A stretch of DNA of 64,000 nucleotides, from positions 20,088,001-20,152,000 of the forward strand of contig OY756970.1 in assembly GCA_963580455.1 (NCBI GenBank), in the 5' to 3' direction. Positions 47,676-59,300 of the stretch are shown piece by piece. The stretch comes from Euonymus europaeus (lineage: Eukaryota > Streptophyta > Magnoliopsida > Celastrales > Celastraceae). The translations under genes and the position numbers were made by a program. Position 1 is the stretch's first letter. The number at the start of each line of letters is the position of its first letter. The notes under the pieces are model-generated. The model was not told where the DNA came from, ran no database searches, and saw nothing but the letters and a program-made list of their open reading frames with translations.

Positions 47676-50477
47676 TCAAGGCACTGAAATTTCTAGCGGT
47701 GTACCAGGGATAGGCTCCAAGACCTTAGCATCCGGTAGTTCTTTCGCCAAAAGCTCCTGTTCAATGAAAGATTATAATGCATGAATCATCAAACATGTTT
47801 TCAAGGAAGATTAAGGTATACATTAAAGGAAATCTGCACACAATAGAAATATATAGCTTATTTTAATGCCAAATCGCATCATTTCAGTTTTAAGTGGGGA
47901 AGAAAGGAGCAATAGAATAGCAGGTATAATAACGTCTCTCATATTATGCCCAAGGGATGATGCAATTATGAGTTTGCTTCACAAATAAGTTAAAGAAAGC
48001 ACACCTTGAATGATTCTATTGTCCCCTCTGCTTGAACTATGCTGGCAAGAATACCTTTACTATCCAAGTCTCCATTTTTCATAGGAACAATGTATCTAGA
48101 AAAGAAAGGAAAAGGAGTAGAAGTTTATTGACAAATAAACAACCCAAAAAGGCAAATGTCGATTCAATGACTGAGAGAGGTGCAAGTTCAATACTTGGCA
48201 CGCAGCAACTTTGCAAGTTGAACAGCATCTTCTTGTCCTGAAACTAAAGTAAATTTAGGAAGAAGCTGCTTTATGACTGGTGTGATAACAATATCAGCCA
48301 TCTGCTTTTCCAGACCACTCTTGTTGTAAACACAGTGGGGTTCATAGTAAAGAGTCAATCGACCTTCTGGAGAACTAACAAGGTATCTGAAATAAAGAGA
48401 ACACAACAGAACACATTTTTTTAAACTTTGATTGAAGATTAAAACAGAACTGAAATGCTAAACTCGTCGCATGTAAGACCAAAAAACTTTACCCATTCTC
48501 AGGGCGCTGCCAGGGAGGACCCAGAACTGGCCCTGCTGTAGCCTGAACTCTGACTTTAGCATCATTTCTAGCTTCAATATCAGAGCTCTGACCCGGTTCT
48601 AGGTATATAACCTGAAAGAATCTGAGACTATATTTGCATTTGAATATGGAAATGTCTTAATGCATCAATATATAAGCATGTAGCCAAATGGATTATCATG
48701 AATGTTTGCATGATATGCTCTATCTCAGTAAGGCTCCAAACACAGAAAGAAAAGTTTCTATTTGATACTAGAATAGAGTCTCTCCATGCTGCTTTAGCAA
48801 TGGCATGGGTATAGAAATTGCATGAAGTAATGTCCATATCTGGAGGCAAAAAAAAACATAGGATGGAAGAAGCAGTAGCATGTGATGTTCAATATTAGAC
48901 AAGACTTACAAATCTTGCCAACCTCCTTAATAGCAAGATATATGGATTTTGAATGCCGCTAGAGAATACATCTATACATGGTAATGCTAGATAAGTGCCC
49001 ACAAAACATATTGATAGGAGCACTCAGAAGTCTATTTCTATGCCTCCAATCCATTACCAGTAAAGGGATGTCTAGTAAATGTAGATACTGGCAAATTTGA
49101 AACATAATCTTATGCATCACAGCAGTTGCATTGCTATTAATGCACGCATCCATCTTTAATAGCATCAGCAATAAACTGATGTACCTAAAAATATCAATTA
49201 TTCAGCAATCATGCAAGTGCATATGATTCAAGGTAAGTTAGAATTTGATTCATTTCCTTTTTGGCACCAGTTAAGATTGGGCAGGAGGGATTCAGTTAAC
49301 TTACTTCACTTTACCGTGAAGCCACCCCTCTCTTACATCAACAATTTTCAGAAGGGGAAAGCTATTCAGAGACTAAGGAGTAAACAATAGACGTGCATGA
49401 AAAAATGAAGTAAATACATCTTCGAAAGTTTTCAGAACTTAAAAATATAGGACTTCCTTTACAAAGAAAAAAAGTGTGCAACGAGGACAGAAGATCCTTT
49501 ATAAGAATTTTACAGCAAAAACCTCTGAAGCCCTCTCATTTGAGAAATCCAAATGTCTATGTTAAGTAGCAGATTGCAAGTTCAATACCATGCCAATTTT
49601 AACGTTCCAACATCGAAAAGTATACAAAGAGTGCCTTCCAGTGAACTGCATTTATTCAAGTCAAGATTCAAGAAACTTACATTATTGAAAAGGGGATCTA
49701 GCAAAGGCTTAGCATTGGGGGTTGCAATTACTCTAAGATCTGGTCTCATCTCAGAAAGTGGTTTTAAGGTCTTTAAATGGCAGTGGTCGTCAAGGCTTTG
49801 TGTTATCAGCAAGCAATCCAGTTCAGGAAGATCACTGAGCTGTAATAAATTTCCATTCAAAGTTACTTAATCCCATTACCTTCAGACAACAGAGTTAAGA
49901 GGACAAACAAACAAATTCACAAAAATGTGTTAAAAAAGTTCCCGTGGTACCTGGAAATTTTTCAAGAACTTCTTGGCAGCATCATAGAGCCAAGGAATTC
50001 CGAAATCCAAGTTCCCCACCAAGATTGGGTCAACCAATATTTTGACACCACCCACATCCCACAGCCAACTATTCCCCTACAAAATTGAGCAATTTATATC
50101 CAAAAACTCAAATTCAATAGGAACAAACAAATGACCCACATCAAGAAAACCAGATCACCTCTAGATAACTTAGCTTGAACAGATCAGTGGCAGAAGAACT
50201 CGACCCGACGGTGTTTTCCTCAGAAACTACAGCGGAAACAACCCTATCCAACCTGTACACGAACAAGGCAAAAAAAATAATAATCCAGAAACAAAAAAAA
50301 AAGCGAACGAAGAGCAGAGTATAAGTTGAGAGACCTGTAGGTTGATAGCTTAAGGGTGTTGGAGGAGATGCGGATTGGGGTAGAGACGAGAGGGGCGGAT
50401 GAGAAAAACCTGAATGGAGATAACGAGGGTCTGGTTTTGGAAGAGGTAAAGGGAAACGATTTGAATTGAGTTGCCAT
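47676..50477 (-). CDS. metallo-beta-lactamase-fold protein, chloroplast-type (8 exons)
   Basis: Exons on the minus strand: 50477-50335, 50252-50159, 50076-49951, 49839-49681, 48611-48493, 48386-48195, 48095-48005, 47756-47676; 334 residues with intact frame. A Ser/Arg-rich N-terminus is a plausible plastid transit peptide. The core reads NSWLWDVGGVKILVDPILVGN, GIPWLYDAAKKFL, CLLITQSLDDHCH, VIATPNAKPLL, YYEPHC, DIVITPVIKQLLP, resembling an uncharacterised Arabidopsis metallo-hydrolase family as I remember it. The usual zinc motif HxHxDH is replaced by QSLDDH, so classical binuclear zinc chemistry is doubtful. Substrate unknown. An in-frame Met lies three codons upstream, at 50486. The fourth intron is about 1.07 kb. 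Confidence 0.9.
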
Positions 50478-50797
50478 GATTATCACCTTCAGAGTTCAGA
50501 TTTTCAGCGCGGAACAGAGTTGCAACAAATGAGTTGGGTTTTTTCGGCCGGAAATTCTCTCACATCCCCGCAAATTCTTTCGCCGTGGTTAAAGATATTT
50601 TATTTGCTGTTTTTTAATAGCCACTCAACCGAATCGGTAACGGTTATTAGGTCAAATGGTGGTGTTTCTGCCACTTGGGAACTTCTAATCCGTCGTGCCC
50701 AAATCCAATGTCAATTCAATTTGGTTGACGTAAAAGTGAGAGGAATCATAGCACCAAAGTTTTATGGACCCATCAAAATCGGGTTAATATAACTTTT

Positions 50798-50813
50798 AAT
50801 TATTAAAAGATAG
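50798..50813. repeat. SINE target-site duplication, left copy
   Basis: AATTATTAAAAGATAG, identical to 51049-51064. Confidence 0.92.
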
Positions 50814-51048
50814 TGCCCCCAGGGCATATGGCTCAGCGGCACCCAATGGGGTCTTCGGTTTGGTTAGTACGGTGGAGTCCCGAGTTCGAAGCGTGTCTTT
50901 GGCGCAGTTTCGGTCATTCTTGGTTGATTTATCGGAACGCACCCAGCGGTCCCTGTCGTTGTGTCGCATAACCTGCGACTTACATTCTACCGGCATCCCG
51001 AGGGCACGGGTCGGTAGACAGGCCCTTTGGTCCTACCCCAACCAAAAA
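50814..51048 (+). mobile_element. tRNA-derived SINE, 235 bp
   Basis: The body begins TGCCCCCAGGGCATATGGCTCAGCGGC; the TGGCTCAGCGGC part resembles a Pol III A box (about 50828-50840), and GAGTTCGAAGC (about 50881-50891) resembles a B box at suitable spacing. It ends in a short A-run after CCCCAACC. A perfect 16-bp target duplication flanks it, which is strong evidence for a recent LINE-mediated insertion. No coding region. Confidence 0.9.
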
Positions 51049-51064
51049 AATTATTAAAAGATAG
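51049..51064. repeat. SINE target-site duplication, right copy
   Basis: AATTATTAAAAGATAG, identical to 50798-50813. Confidence 0.92.
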
Positions 51065-52076
51065 CACATGTTTCATTTTGTTCACCTAAAAATAAAACGT
51101 TTCAACTTGATAACTTAACTTTTTATTTTATTTCAGTCAAGCCACCCGGTCAAGATTTCTCAAATACAGGCAACAAAAATGGTGACATGGAAGTTTGACT
51201 TGCTTTGATTGGTCCACGTGAAAAATAGTCGTCACGTGGAAATATTTTGCATGAGTTAATACTACTTTTAGTCACAGAAAGATTGCTCATGTTTCATTTT
51301 GGCCATCAAAAGATAAAACGTTTCAATTTAGTCATTTAGCTTTTTATTTTGTTCCAGTAAAGTCACTCGGTCAAACTAGTCACCAAGTGTCTTTGCCAGA
51401 ATACTCTCGTGCGGCCTCTAAACGCAATCATCATTCAGTAGTACGACCAATCCCGCAGTCAAACTAAGAAGCATAAATTAGATTTCAGAGATCAAACCCT
51501 ACAACACCATTCATACCCTAAGCCTCATGCTTCGAATCAATTCAGCTCCATTGGCGCTTCGTCCCGATTGCATAACAATCTAAGCAGAAGAAATTCAACT
51601 AATTAATATTGTTCTCGCAAGTGAACCTTTACTTCTCACAATTGCTTTGAATTTAAAAAATTGCAAAATATTTTCACGTGGTGACCATTTTTCTCGTGGA
51701 TCGATCGAAAGCAAGTCAAACTATCACGTCACCCTTTTCGCTGCTCGGATTTGAGAAATCCTTACTTGACTGTAACAAAATAAAAAGTTAAGTGATCAAG
51801 TTGAAACGTTTTATCTTTCGTTGACCAAAATGATACATGTGTTATCTTTCGGTGACTGAAAGTAGTATTAACCCGTGGCGACCATTTTCCACGTGGACCA
51901 ATCAAAACAAGTCAAACTGCCACATCACCTTTTTGGCTGCCCGGATTTGAGAAATCCTGACCGAGTGACTTGACTGAAACAAAATGAAAAGTTAAATTAC
52001 CAAATTGAAACATTTTATCTTTCGGTGACCAAAATAAAATATGGACTGTCTTTCGGTGACTAAAAGTTATATTAAC

Positions 52077-52884
52077 TCCATTAAAATCACATGAAATTTC
52101 AACTCTATTATGTAAAAAGAAATCAATACACTTATTGATCAAAATTCATCTTTTAATAGAGTCATGCTCATCCACAATAAATAAAATATGTTTATCAATA
52201 CATTTAGATCAACAAAGATAATTTTTATTGTCCCATTGAAATTGTACCATTGCAATTACCCTTATATGCATGGAAATATGCAAGTGGAAGCATCCATTCA
52301 CACGTGCAATTTAATATTTATCTCTTGAATTGGGATTAAGTGCAATGAACAAGATAATTCAAAGCAAATAACAGACATCAAACACAAAAGTGCATTTAAG
52401 CAAGCATAACATTTGCTTGAAAATGCCAAATTTCAGTGGATCTACCGCAAAGCGTGTCAAAATGCCAAATTTCCAACTGCGCACACAAAAACAGGATTTA
52501 TGAGTAGATCATGAGTTTGTATTCAAAGAAGCAAACAGAATATACAATATACGATCTTACAGGTACAATTAAACCTGGAAAGAAGCACTACAACAATCCT
52601 ATCCAGCTGCGAGATAAGAACTGAGATTAGTACGATGACAAATCCGGAAACAATCCACCCTTGATGCATATGTAATTTACAAATAATTTCTGTCTTCTAC
52701 AACTCGATGGCCCTGTGAGCTACAGGCCTTCAGCTATCTCTCGCACAAAAAAAATAACGTCTTTTCAGAAGAATTTATAGCATCGTGCATCAAAAGCCAA
52801 AGGAAGAACAGACAGCTTGCTTTCTCTTGCTTCCCAAAAATTAAGACGAGAAACACCACACAAATTTCCTCTTCATATATTTGC
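52077..52884. other. intergenic, 3' flank of the BRO1-domain gene
   Basis: AT-rich. The segment adjoining 52885 is probably 3' UTR of the minus-strand gene. Nothing else recognised. Confidence 0.4.
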
Positions 52885-55800
52885 TTACATCTTAAAAGCA
52901 AGTTCTCTCTCCCATCTTTTAGGCTGATAGGGTTCTGGCCGCACAAGTTTGCAACATTGGGGTAATGGCAACTCATGTCTAAGAGGTATCTTCTCGCGCC
53001 AAACAAATTCATTTTCACGTTCAAACTTCCTCAGAATATCCTCCACAGCATCAATTTCTTTCCCGAATATAGATCTCCATGAATCTTCTCCTGGTAGATT
53101 ATTTTTCACATTGATCAATGCTTCACCAAGAACTCCAACGGCAAGCCCAACTCGGCCATCAACCTTGAGACCTTGTGCGAGGTATTTTTGGCTTTGCAGC
53201 TCATGTAGAGCTTTGCATGATGAAATAAATTCCTGTACAGACCACAATCATATAAATCATCTACCAGTTCCATGGAGAAGGATCCTCAACCATTTATATT
53301 TATATTCGTATCCAATAAATAGCACAAACCAGGAACACTGTAGTTTAGTCCATCCTCCCCCCATAACGAGGCATGAGGGGGTGGGGGAATCAACAAGAAA
53401 TCTAACAGCAGGCAATGATCAATCAAACAGGAAAAGACACACTGATAACAAAAAAAATCCTCCAGATTTACTTTTGGAACCATGTTTGTGATGCGAAGGA
53501 AGGATTTTAGAGCAAAAAATATTGAATATATTCCATAGAAACAACAAAGCTATAAAATTATCTTGTGGTTAAAGTATGCTTATCACTTCAACTCTTCATG
53601 CTATCCAGTACCACCTCCGCATAGAATCCCTATCATGGAATCATTCAGGAATTTCAACTGTACGTTAAGGAACTTTGCATATTAAAAAGTTCTATTAAGG
53701 ACATAAAGAAGGTTAAACTAGGCCTAATTGACCGAATCCCCTCCTGCTAAGCTACATAAATTCTTCACAACACCTGACTATTTTAGATGAATCATATAGG
53801 AGTGCTATTTTAAATTTGATCAACCCATCATTTGTGAACCATTTTAGAAAATTCTAACATGGTCCGCCTTTAGTCTCTCACAAATGAGTTTATTTCTTAT
53901 ATCTAAATTCTAATTATATTGGCACAAATTTCATCATGTCAGCGTCCTCAGTTATGACTAGTACCTTTCAGCAACTTATTAAACATTTGGCAAGAATCTC
54001 ACTAAGATGGCTCTTAGTTCTCCAACATTCATAAACCTACTGCAAAAAATAATTGCAGTCAACTTCCACTCCGGTTAAGCGGCCATCGCCTCTCGTACTT
54101 TCTGTCCTGCCCAATATTGATATCTATGAAAGAAAGCTAGTTGTATCTTCATAAATGAGAAAGACCCACCCGATAAACAGAGCTTACATAGAAAAACACC
54201 AGCAGTGACACAATCAGGAGACAATTTATATATTGACATCACTCGCCCAACAACAAAGGAAAAGGAAAGGCTAAAAATAAATCTTTGAATTTCATTTACG
54301 TACCAAAAGTCGTGAAGAGAGAGTTTTGTGCTCTCCTGTTGCAGAATTTAAAGCATGTGTGGCCTCAACTAGAAACTCTGCAACACCATTGTGTAGCTTT
54401 TCGAGAACACCAATGCTACTTCTTTCTTCAGCCTTCCTTATAGTTACAGCCTATCACGTTTATCTCAATGACATTAACTATCAAGAAAAGAAGCTAATTC
54501 AAAAAAAAGTTATCATCTGATTATGAGTTTACAGCATATGGGAATCAGACACTTTGATAGTCCTAATTTGCAAATCTTAGAACAATTTTTATGCAAACAT
54601 TATGTTTGAGCATCCTCATAGAACAAGTATTGGAAAGCTGAGGGACAAAGTGCAAACCTGTGCCTCGGCCAAACAAATTAAGCTCATAACAGTCGACAAA
54701 GATGGGGTAGCTTCAGGCGGCTTATCATTGGATAATGTAGCCTGAAAAGGGGGAAGAATCTCATGTGCCAGATAATGAAAAACCCCAGCAGCTTTTCTAA
54801 AGAGGGCGGCGGATTGCACAAGATCTACGATAATCCGATAATCCAAAGTAAGTAAGTAAGAGCATTTTCTTTTATTTCATAACAATAGGTTTATCAGAGC
54901 ATAACCAATATATTAGTGTCAATGTAATAGGACAGTTGAGTTTTAATGCTTACCAGATGGCACAAACTCTGAAGCTCTCTCCCGAAGAATTGATCCATAA
55001 AAAAAGAGGGTCATACCAAGCTCAAACCTCACATTATCAATTTGAAAAAACTTTGGACCCAACAGACTAAATAAAGAAAATGAGCCAAGAGCACTACTCC
55101 ATCGTATCTTGAGTTCTGTAATCCACTTAACCATAAGGCTGTTGTTACTAACCAAATCTACCTGAGATATGAAATTTTCAAGCAAAGGCAAATACTGCTC
55201 CAATTTGTGCAGGTCCTGGAACATGTAAAATCACATAAGGACAACCACTAAATACTGCCAGCAACTAATAAAAGCAAGCCGCTGCGTACAAATGAAATAA
55301 ATTCATATAAGGTTGAGTAACAACTAGCTACACAGACAATGTGATTGTGGTTAAAGCACTGAAAGATTATATAATAATTAATACATAATGTTTTCATATT
55401 TTTAAGACAAAAAAGCACGTGAAAATTTTATCTAAATGTTATAAAATCCAAATGCAGGTAACATAGAAGATCCAAATAGAGCCAAAATAACTGGTTTAAG
55501 TCAAGACAGTTGGAATAATCAAATTCATCAATAAATTAAAACACCATCAACAATTACTTGTTGACAACGAGAAGTCGAACCCCCAGACATTTCTCTAGCA
55601 ATAGCCTCTGTTATAAATCTGCTCTGATTAATGGACTCCTCAAGTACTCTGCGCTTGGAGCTCAACTCCTTCAAATGCTCAAGTGTAGCAGAATCGCGTG
55701 CTGCGATTACATCTTCAAATACAATCTGTCAACATTGTTAATATGATCAATGTGTGTCCTGAATAGCAATCAAATCATCCGCCAAACAGTATGTTTATAA

Positions 55801-56081
55801 CGCTCATTATCGCTAATATGAATAATAGAAATCTCTCGACAGTAACCTTCCCCTAGAACAACAGATTATTCAAAAGAAATTGTTACAACGAATAAAACCA
55901 TCAGTTTATACCTAATTAGTAGAAATAATCATGCATATTATCCGCTACAAGAACATTCAAATCGCATGGTGAAACAAAAAACCTAATTCTGGCAGAATCC
56001 AAATATCAACAATTTAGAAGAATCAAAATCAGTTACTCGTTTAGTTTTAAGCTTTGAAGGGTCTGAAAAACGCAGCATCAT
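52885..56081 (-). CDS. BRO1-domain protein (endosomal targeting, BROX-like)
   Basis: Exons on the minus strand: 56081-56037, 55725-55558, 55215-54954, 54824-54658, 54450-54304, 53232-52885; 378 residues, in frame across all junctions. The sequence shows long alpha-helical stretches without membrane segments: LHKLEQYLPLLENFISQVDL, then FELGMTLFFYGSILRERA, ALFRKAAGVFHYLAHEILPP, MSLICLAEAQAVTIRKAEE, LVEATHALNSATGEH. The pairing of an AALFRKAAGVF helix with a CLAEAQ..IRKA helix is characteristic of BRO1 domains, which bind ESCRT-III (Snf7/CHMP4) at endosomes. It lacks the V domain and Pro-rich tail of ALIX, so it matches the short plant BRO1-like proteins. Two adjacent Met codons begin the frame. 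The last intron (53233-54303) is over 1 kb. Confidence 0.85.
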
Positions 56082-56657
56082 CTTCACACACACGCTATGA
56101 ACGCCAAGAAAGAGAAGGACTAAACAAAACCCTCAATCGGCTCGAGAAAGCTATGGAAGCTCACTCGTCCTCTCAAAAATCCGCAGAACCCTTCCGGCAA
56201 CGCGATACAATCAAGCCATTCAACGAGAGACAGAAATTAGAGACAGTTCAGGTTTTACTATGAGTCCATCTAATCTATAATACGAGCAATGGTGCAGATT
56301 TTACAAACTGTTTGGGCATTTGGGGGTCGTTTTCGAAGTGTATTTTGATCCGGTTCGTTTCCTTCATTGCCAAGCTTACGAGAGTCAGTGGCTAGAAGAA
56401 GTCTCCGGGACTCTAATTAATTAATTAATTAATGATAACAGTTCGGGTTCCCGGGCTCCCTCCCGATGGACCCGACATTGCAACCCGCAAAGAAGCCAGA
56501 CGAGAAATTTAAGTAGGGCCTGAGTTTCTTGCCCCAAGCCCTGTTTTTTTTAACTGACGGGCTGGGCTCGTTGGGGACCCCAGACCATGATCGTCGCAAC
56601 CCAAAGTAAAACCCTGTAAAAGTGTTTGAATTTAGAACGTGGGAATGATATGTCCTA
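56082..56657. other. intergenic, 5' flank of the BRO1-domain gene
   Basis: Probable promoter and 5' UTR of the minus-strand gene. Contains an (AATT)n microsatellite near 56416-56433. Confidence 0.4.
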
Positions 56658-57001
56658 GGGTGCGTTTGTTTCACATTTCGCACAGTTTAAAATTGTGAGG
56701 TCTGTATAAAATGTTATACCTATAAAACGTTATATTTTGTTGACAACTTAAACTTATGAAATGTAATTGTGGGCCCCACAACTTTAAGTTGTGCAAAATG
56801 AAATGTTGTCATCCCATAATTTTTCAGAGTTTAAAATTGTGGGACCCACAATTTTTTACAACCACACATAATTGTTCTTCATATTTTAAAATTTTCAATT
56901 ATTTTTTATTGTAAAATATTTTATTTTATGCAGCTTAAAGTTTTGGGCTCCACATATTTTTACACAATATTTTTCATAACTTTAATCATAACATTTTTGA
57001 C

Positions 57002-57009
57002 AGTTTAAA
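57002..57009. repeat. hAT target-site duplication, left copy
   Basis: AGTTTAAA, identical to 57729-57736. Confidence 0.9.
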
Positions 57010-57728
57010 CAGGGGCGGTCCTGGCCTATTTGGGGCCCGGGGCGAGATATTTTTTTGGGGCCCTTAAAAAAAATTTGGGGTTCGGGGCAACGCCCCGAAA
57101 TATTTTTTTTTACACATAGTCATAACTTTTAAACTAATAATAAAAATTCAAATAAATAAAACAACAATAAATTTTTGATAGCTGGAACCCAATTTTGGGA
57201 GGCTAGACCATCACGGCTTGAATGTCATTACATTAAAATTAAACTAGTAATTACAATATTTAGTTAAAAATATAATTACATAAAATCACATAAATAGAGA
57301 CGTTGGAGGTTGGAGAGAACAGAGATTACAAAAATGGGAGACGAGAGAAATAGGTGAAGATGTAAATTAGGGTTTTAAAAGTGAAATTGAGCCTTGTAGT
57401 AAGTACTTTGGACCTGAAATTGGGGGCCCAATTTTAAGTATAAAAAAATGGATCTTTGGACTTGAAATTGGGGGCCCAATTTTAACTACAAAAAATGAAA
57501 GAAAAAGAAAAGAGGAGATGTTAGATCAAAGGCTCGAACCACTAACCTCAATATATATAAAAAGCTATTGTGCCGCTAGACCACAAGTAAAGTAATGATA
57601 CAATGGTTGTGAAAACTAAATTTTATATATATGTTAAAATATATTAGTATTAAAAAAAATTCGAGGGCCCTCAAATTTTGGGGGCCCTGGGCGGCCGCCC
57701 CTGTCGCCCCTGCCCAGGGCCGCCCCTG
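57010..57728. mobile_element. non-autonomous hAT-superfamily element, 719 bp
   Basis: The left terminus is CAGGGGCGGTCCTGGCC; the right terminus, inverted, is CAGGGGCGGCCCTGGGC, so 15 of 17 bases match. An 8-bp target duplication (AGTTTAAA) flanks it, as required for hAT. Subterminal sequence is rich in GGGGCCC. There is no transposase frame. On the minus strand it carries GGTCTAGCGGCA and GGTTCGAGCC, tRNA-like A and B boxes. Confidence 0.93.
57531..57583 (-). promoter_or_regulatory. tRNA-like Pol III A and B boxes inside the hAT element
   Basis: Read on the minus strand: TGGTCTAGCGGCA at 57583-57571 (A box) and GGTTCGAGCC at 57540-57531 (B box), about 30 bp apart. The pattern resembles a tRNA gene or a SINE head, but the stem pairings of a functional tRNA are not evident. 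Confidence 0.55.
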
Positions 57729-57736
57729 AGTTTAAA
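57729..57736. repeat. hAT target-site duplication, right copy
   Basis: AGTTTAAA, identical to 57002-57009. Confidence 0.9.
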
Positions 57737-57770
57737 GTTATAAAATATAATTGTAAAACAAACGGATCCA

Positions 57771-58433
57771 TAGTATATATTTTTATTAAAATTTTAGGAT
57801 TAATGTATTTTGCTTGTATGTTAATGAATTCGCAATTCCTAGATATTAACTGAAGAAATTTACGTCAATGTAATGTTTTAACTTGGATTTGATTTAACAA
57901 TATAACTTGCAGTCTTCTTCCGTTTAAAAAAAAAACTAGATAATTTTTTTCTTTCTTTCAATTTGTCTACGTAACTTCAAGAAGTAATAAAATATTTAGA
58001 CATGCTCATTATCAGATCGGTAGTGCTAAACATGCAATTTTTATTTTAAAAAAAATGAAAGTCAAATTTGAAAAAGCATAGGATGTTCCCACGTTTTTTT
58101 GAAAAATTTACATTTCAAAATTCTAATATTTTTTTAATATCTATACAAATTCTCTCTCTCTCTCTAGCAAATCAACGTCAAAATCCGGCAACCATTTTCA
58201 CTGCAAGATAGCTGGATCTGGAGTGTCTCAATTCAAGGAGTTGAATGGCAGTGGCGTTGCACGAAGATGTCGCTGAAGTTGCTCGAATCGACCACTTTTT
58301 TCTCACGCATGATATCATATTTTCTTCAGTTTAAGAGGCTGTTACTGATGGATGTTCTGAGTTTCGTTGTTTGAAGCTTTAAAAATCTTTTGGAAGTGGT
58401 GATGGCAGGAACGGTGGCTGAATGACGACTCTC
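57771..58433. other. intergenic
   Basis: AT-rich, with a (CT)n run near 58151-58165. 58170-58430 is less AT-rich but holds no recognisable protein. Confidence 0.35.
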
Positions 58434-59300
58434 AAAAGTTGTAAGTGACAATGTAATACGCCAGAGTGACAATGTAATACTCCAGAGTGACAATGCAATA
58501 AGAAGTAGTTGTCATGCGTTCAATAAATTTGATTTTTGAGTTTTCTTATCGATTTTTATTTGTTGAGACCAGCTGTGTTGACATTGGTGATTGGATGTCG
58601 AAATTTCGTTGTCGGTCAGTGAGGAAGATTAGTTGTGTTCTATCTAGTTTTTGAGATTTCTTATTGATTTTCAATTTTTAAGACCATCTGTATAGCATGG
58701 TTTCATTGTCGATCAGTGAGGAAGAGATGATATAGTGTATCAGCAACTGTATTGTTTGATATTGTTTTACTTTATAATTACATTGTTGTACATTTTTATT
58801 ACATTAGTTTATCTTTTTATTACATTGTATATGCTGAAAATTATACTATATGAAACAGCTCTTTGTCGTCGGATTTTCATTACATTATTTTTGTGTTAAA
58901 ATTACATTGTTTATTATTGTCATGACATTGTTTTATACTTTAATATTGCGTGTTACATTGTTTGAGTACTTTTATGAGTTTAAGAGGCTTTTTTACGGTC
59001 CAGAACACAATAAAATAAGACACTATCAATGTAAATCCCAATGTAATAAGACACTGTCAATATAAAACGCAATGGAAAAACGAACTTTCAATATAATACG
59101 CAATAGAATAATTCACCGTCAATGTAAAACTCAGTGGTTTAAGCTATTGTCAATGTAAAACATAATGAAATAACCCACTGTCAATGTAAAACGCAATGAA
59201 ATAAGACATTAGTTATGTTGAACCCAATGGAGTAAGGTACTCTCAATGTAGAACATAATGTAAAAATACACTGTCACATAAAAATACAGTGTAATAAGGT
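58434..59300 (+). repeat. diverged short repeats with CAATGTAA words
   Basis: Two clusters, 58440-58500 (GAGTGACAATGTAATAC-type units of about 24 bp) and 59010-59300 (units near 36-38 bp such as ACTGTCAATGTAAAACGCAA, TGAAATAAGAC). The units vary but keep the same word order. Between them the word TTACATTGTT occurs repeatedly. This looks like the interior of a degenerate DNA transposon; the ends were not found. Confidence 0.6.

Larger units (their letters stand above)
50783..52076. mobile_element. foldback element with double inverted-repeat units
   Basis: The left end GTTAATATAACTTTTAAT (50783) is mirrored by GACTAAAAGTTATATTAAC at the right end (52076). Each side holds two units: left at about 50783-51240 and 51254-51390, right at about 51680-51873 and 51873-52076, in opposite sense. 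Shared words are CATGTTTCATTTTGG, AAAACGTTTCAA, and AAGTCAAACT/AGTTTGACTT with TCACGTGG/CCACGTG. The centre (about 51395-51660) is unpaired. No coding capacity. A SINE sits inside the outermost left unit. Confidence 0.8.
56658..57770. mobile_element. older MITE-like element interrupted by a hAT insertion
   Basis: The left end AGGGTGCGTTTGTTTCACA (about 56658) is mirrored by TGTAAAACAAACGGATCCAT at the right end (about 57770). The interior repeats AGTTTAAA and TTGTGGG.CC.CACAA words. The hAT copy at 57010-57728 lies inside it. Target duplication not resolved. Confidence 0.6.

Noticed and set aside
57531..57583. Functional tRNA gene in the hAT element
   Set aside because: A and B boxes are present but acceptor and anticodon stems do not form in the sequence read by eye.
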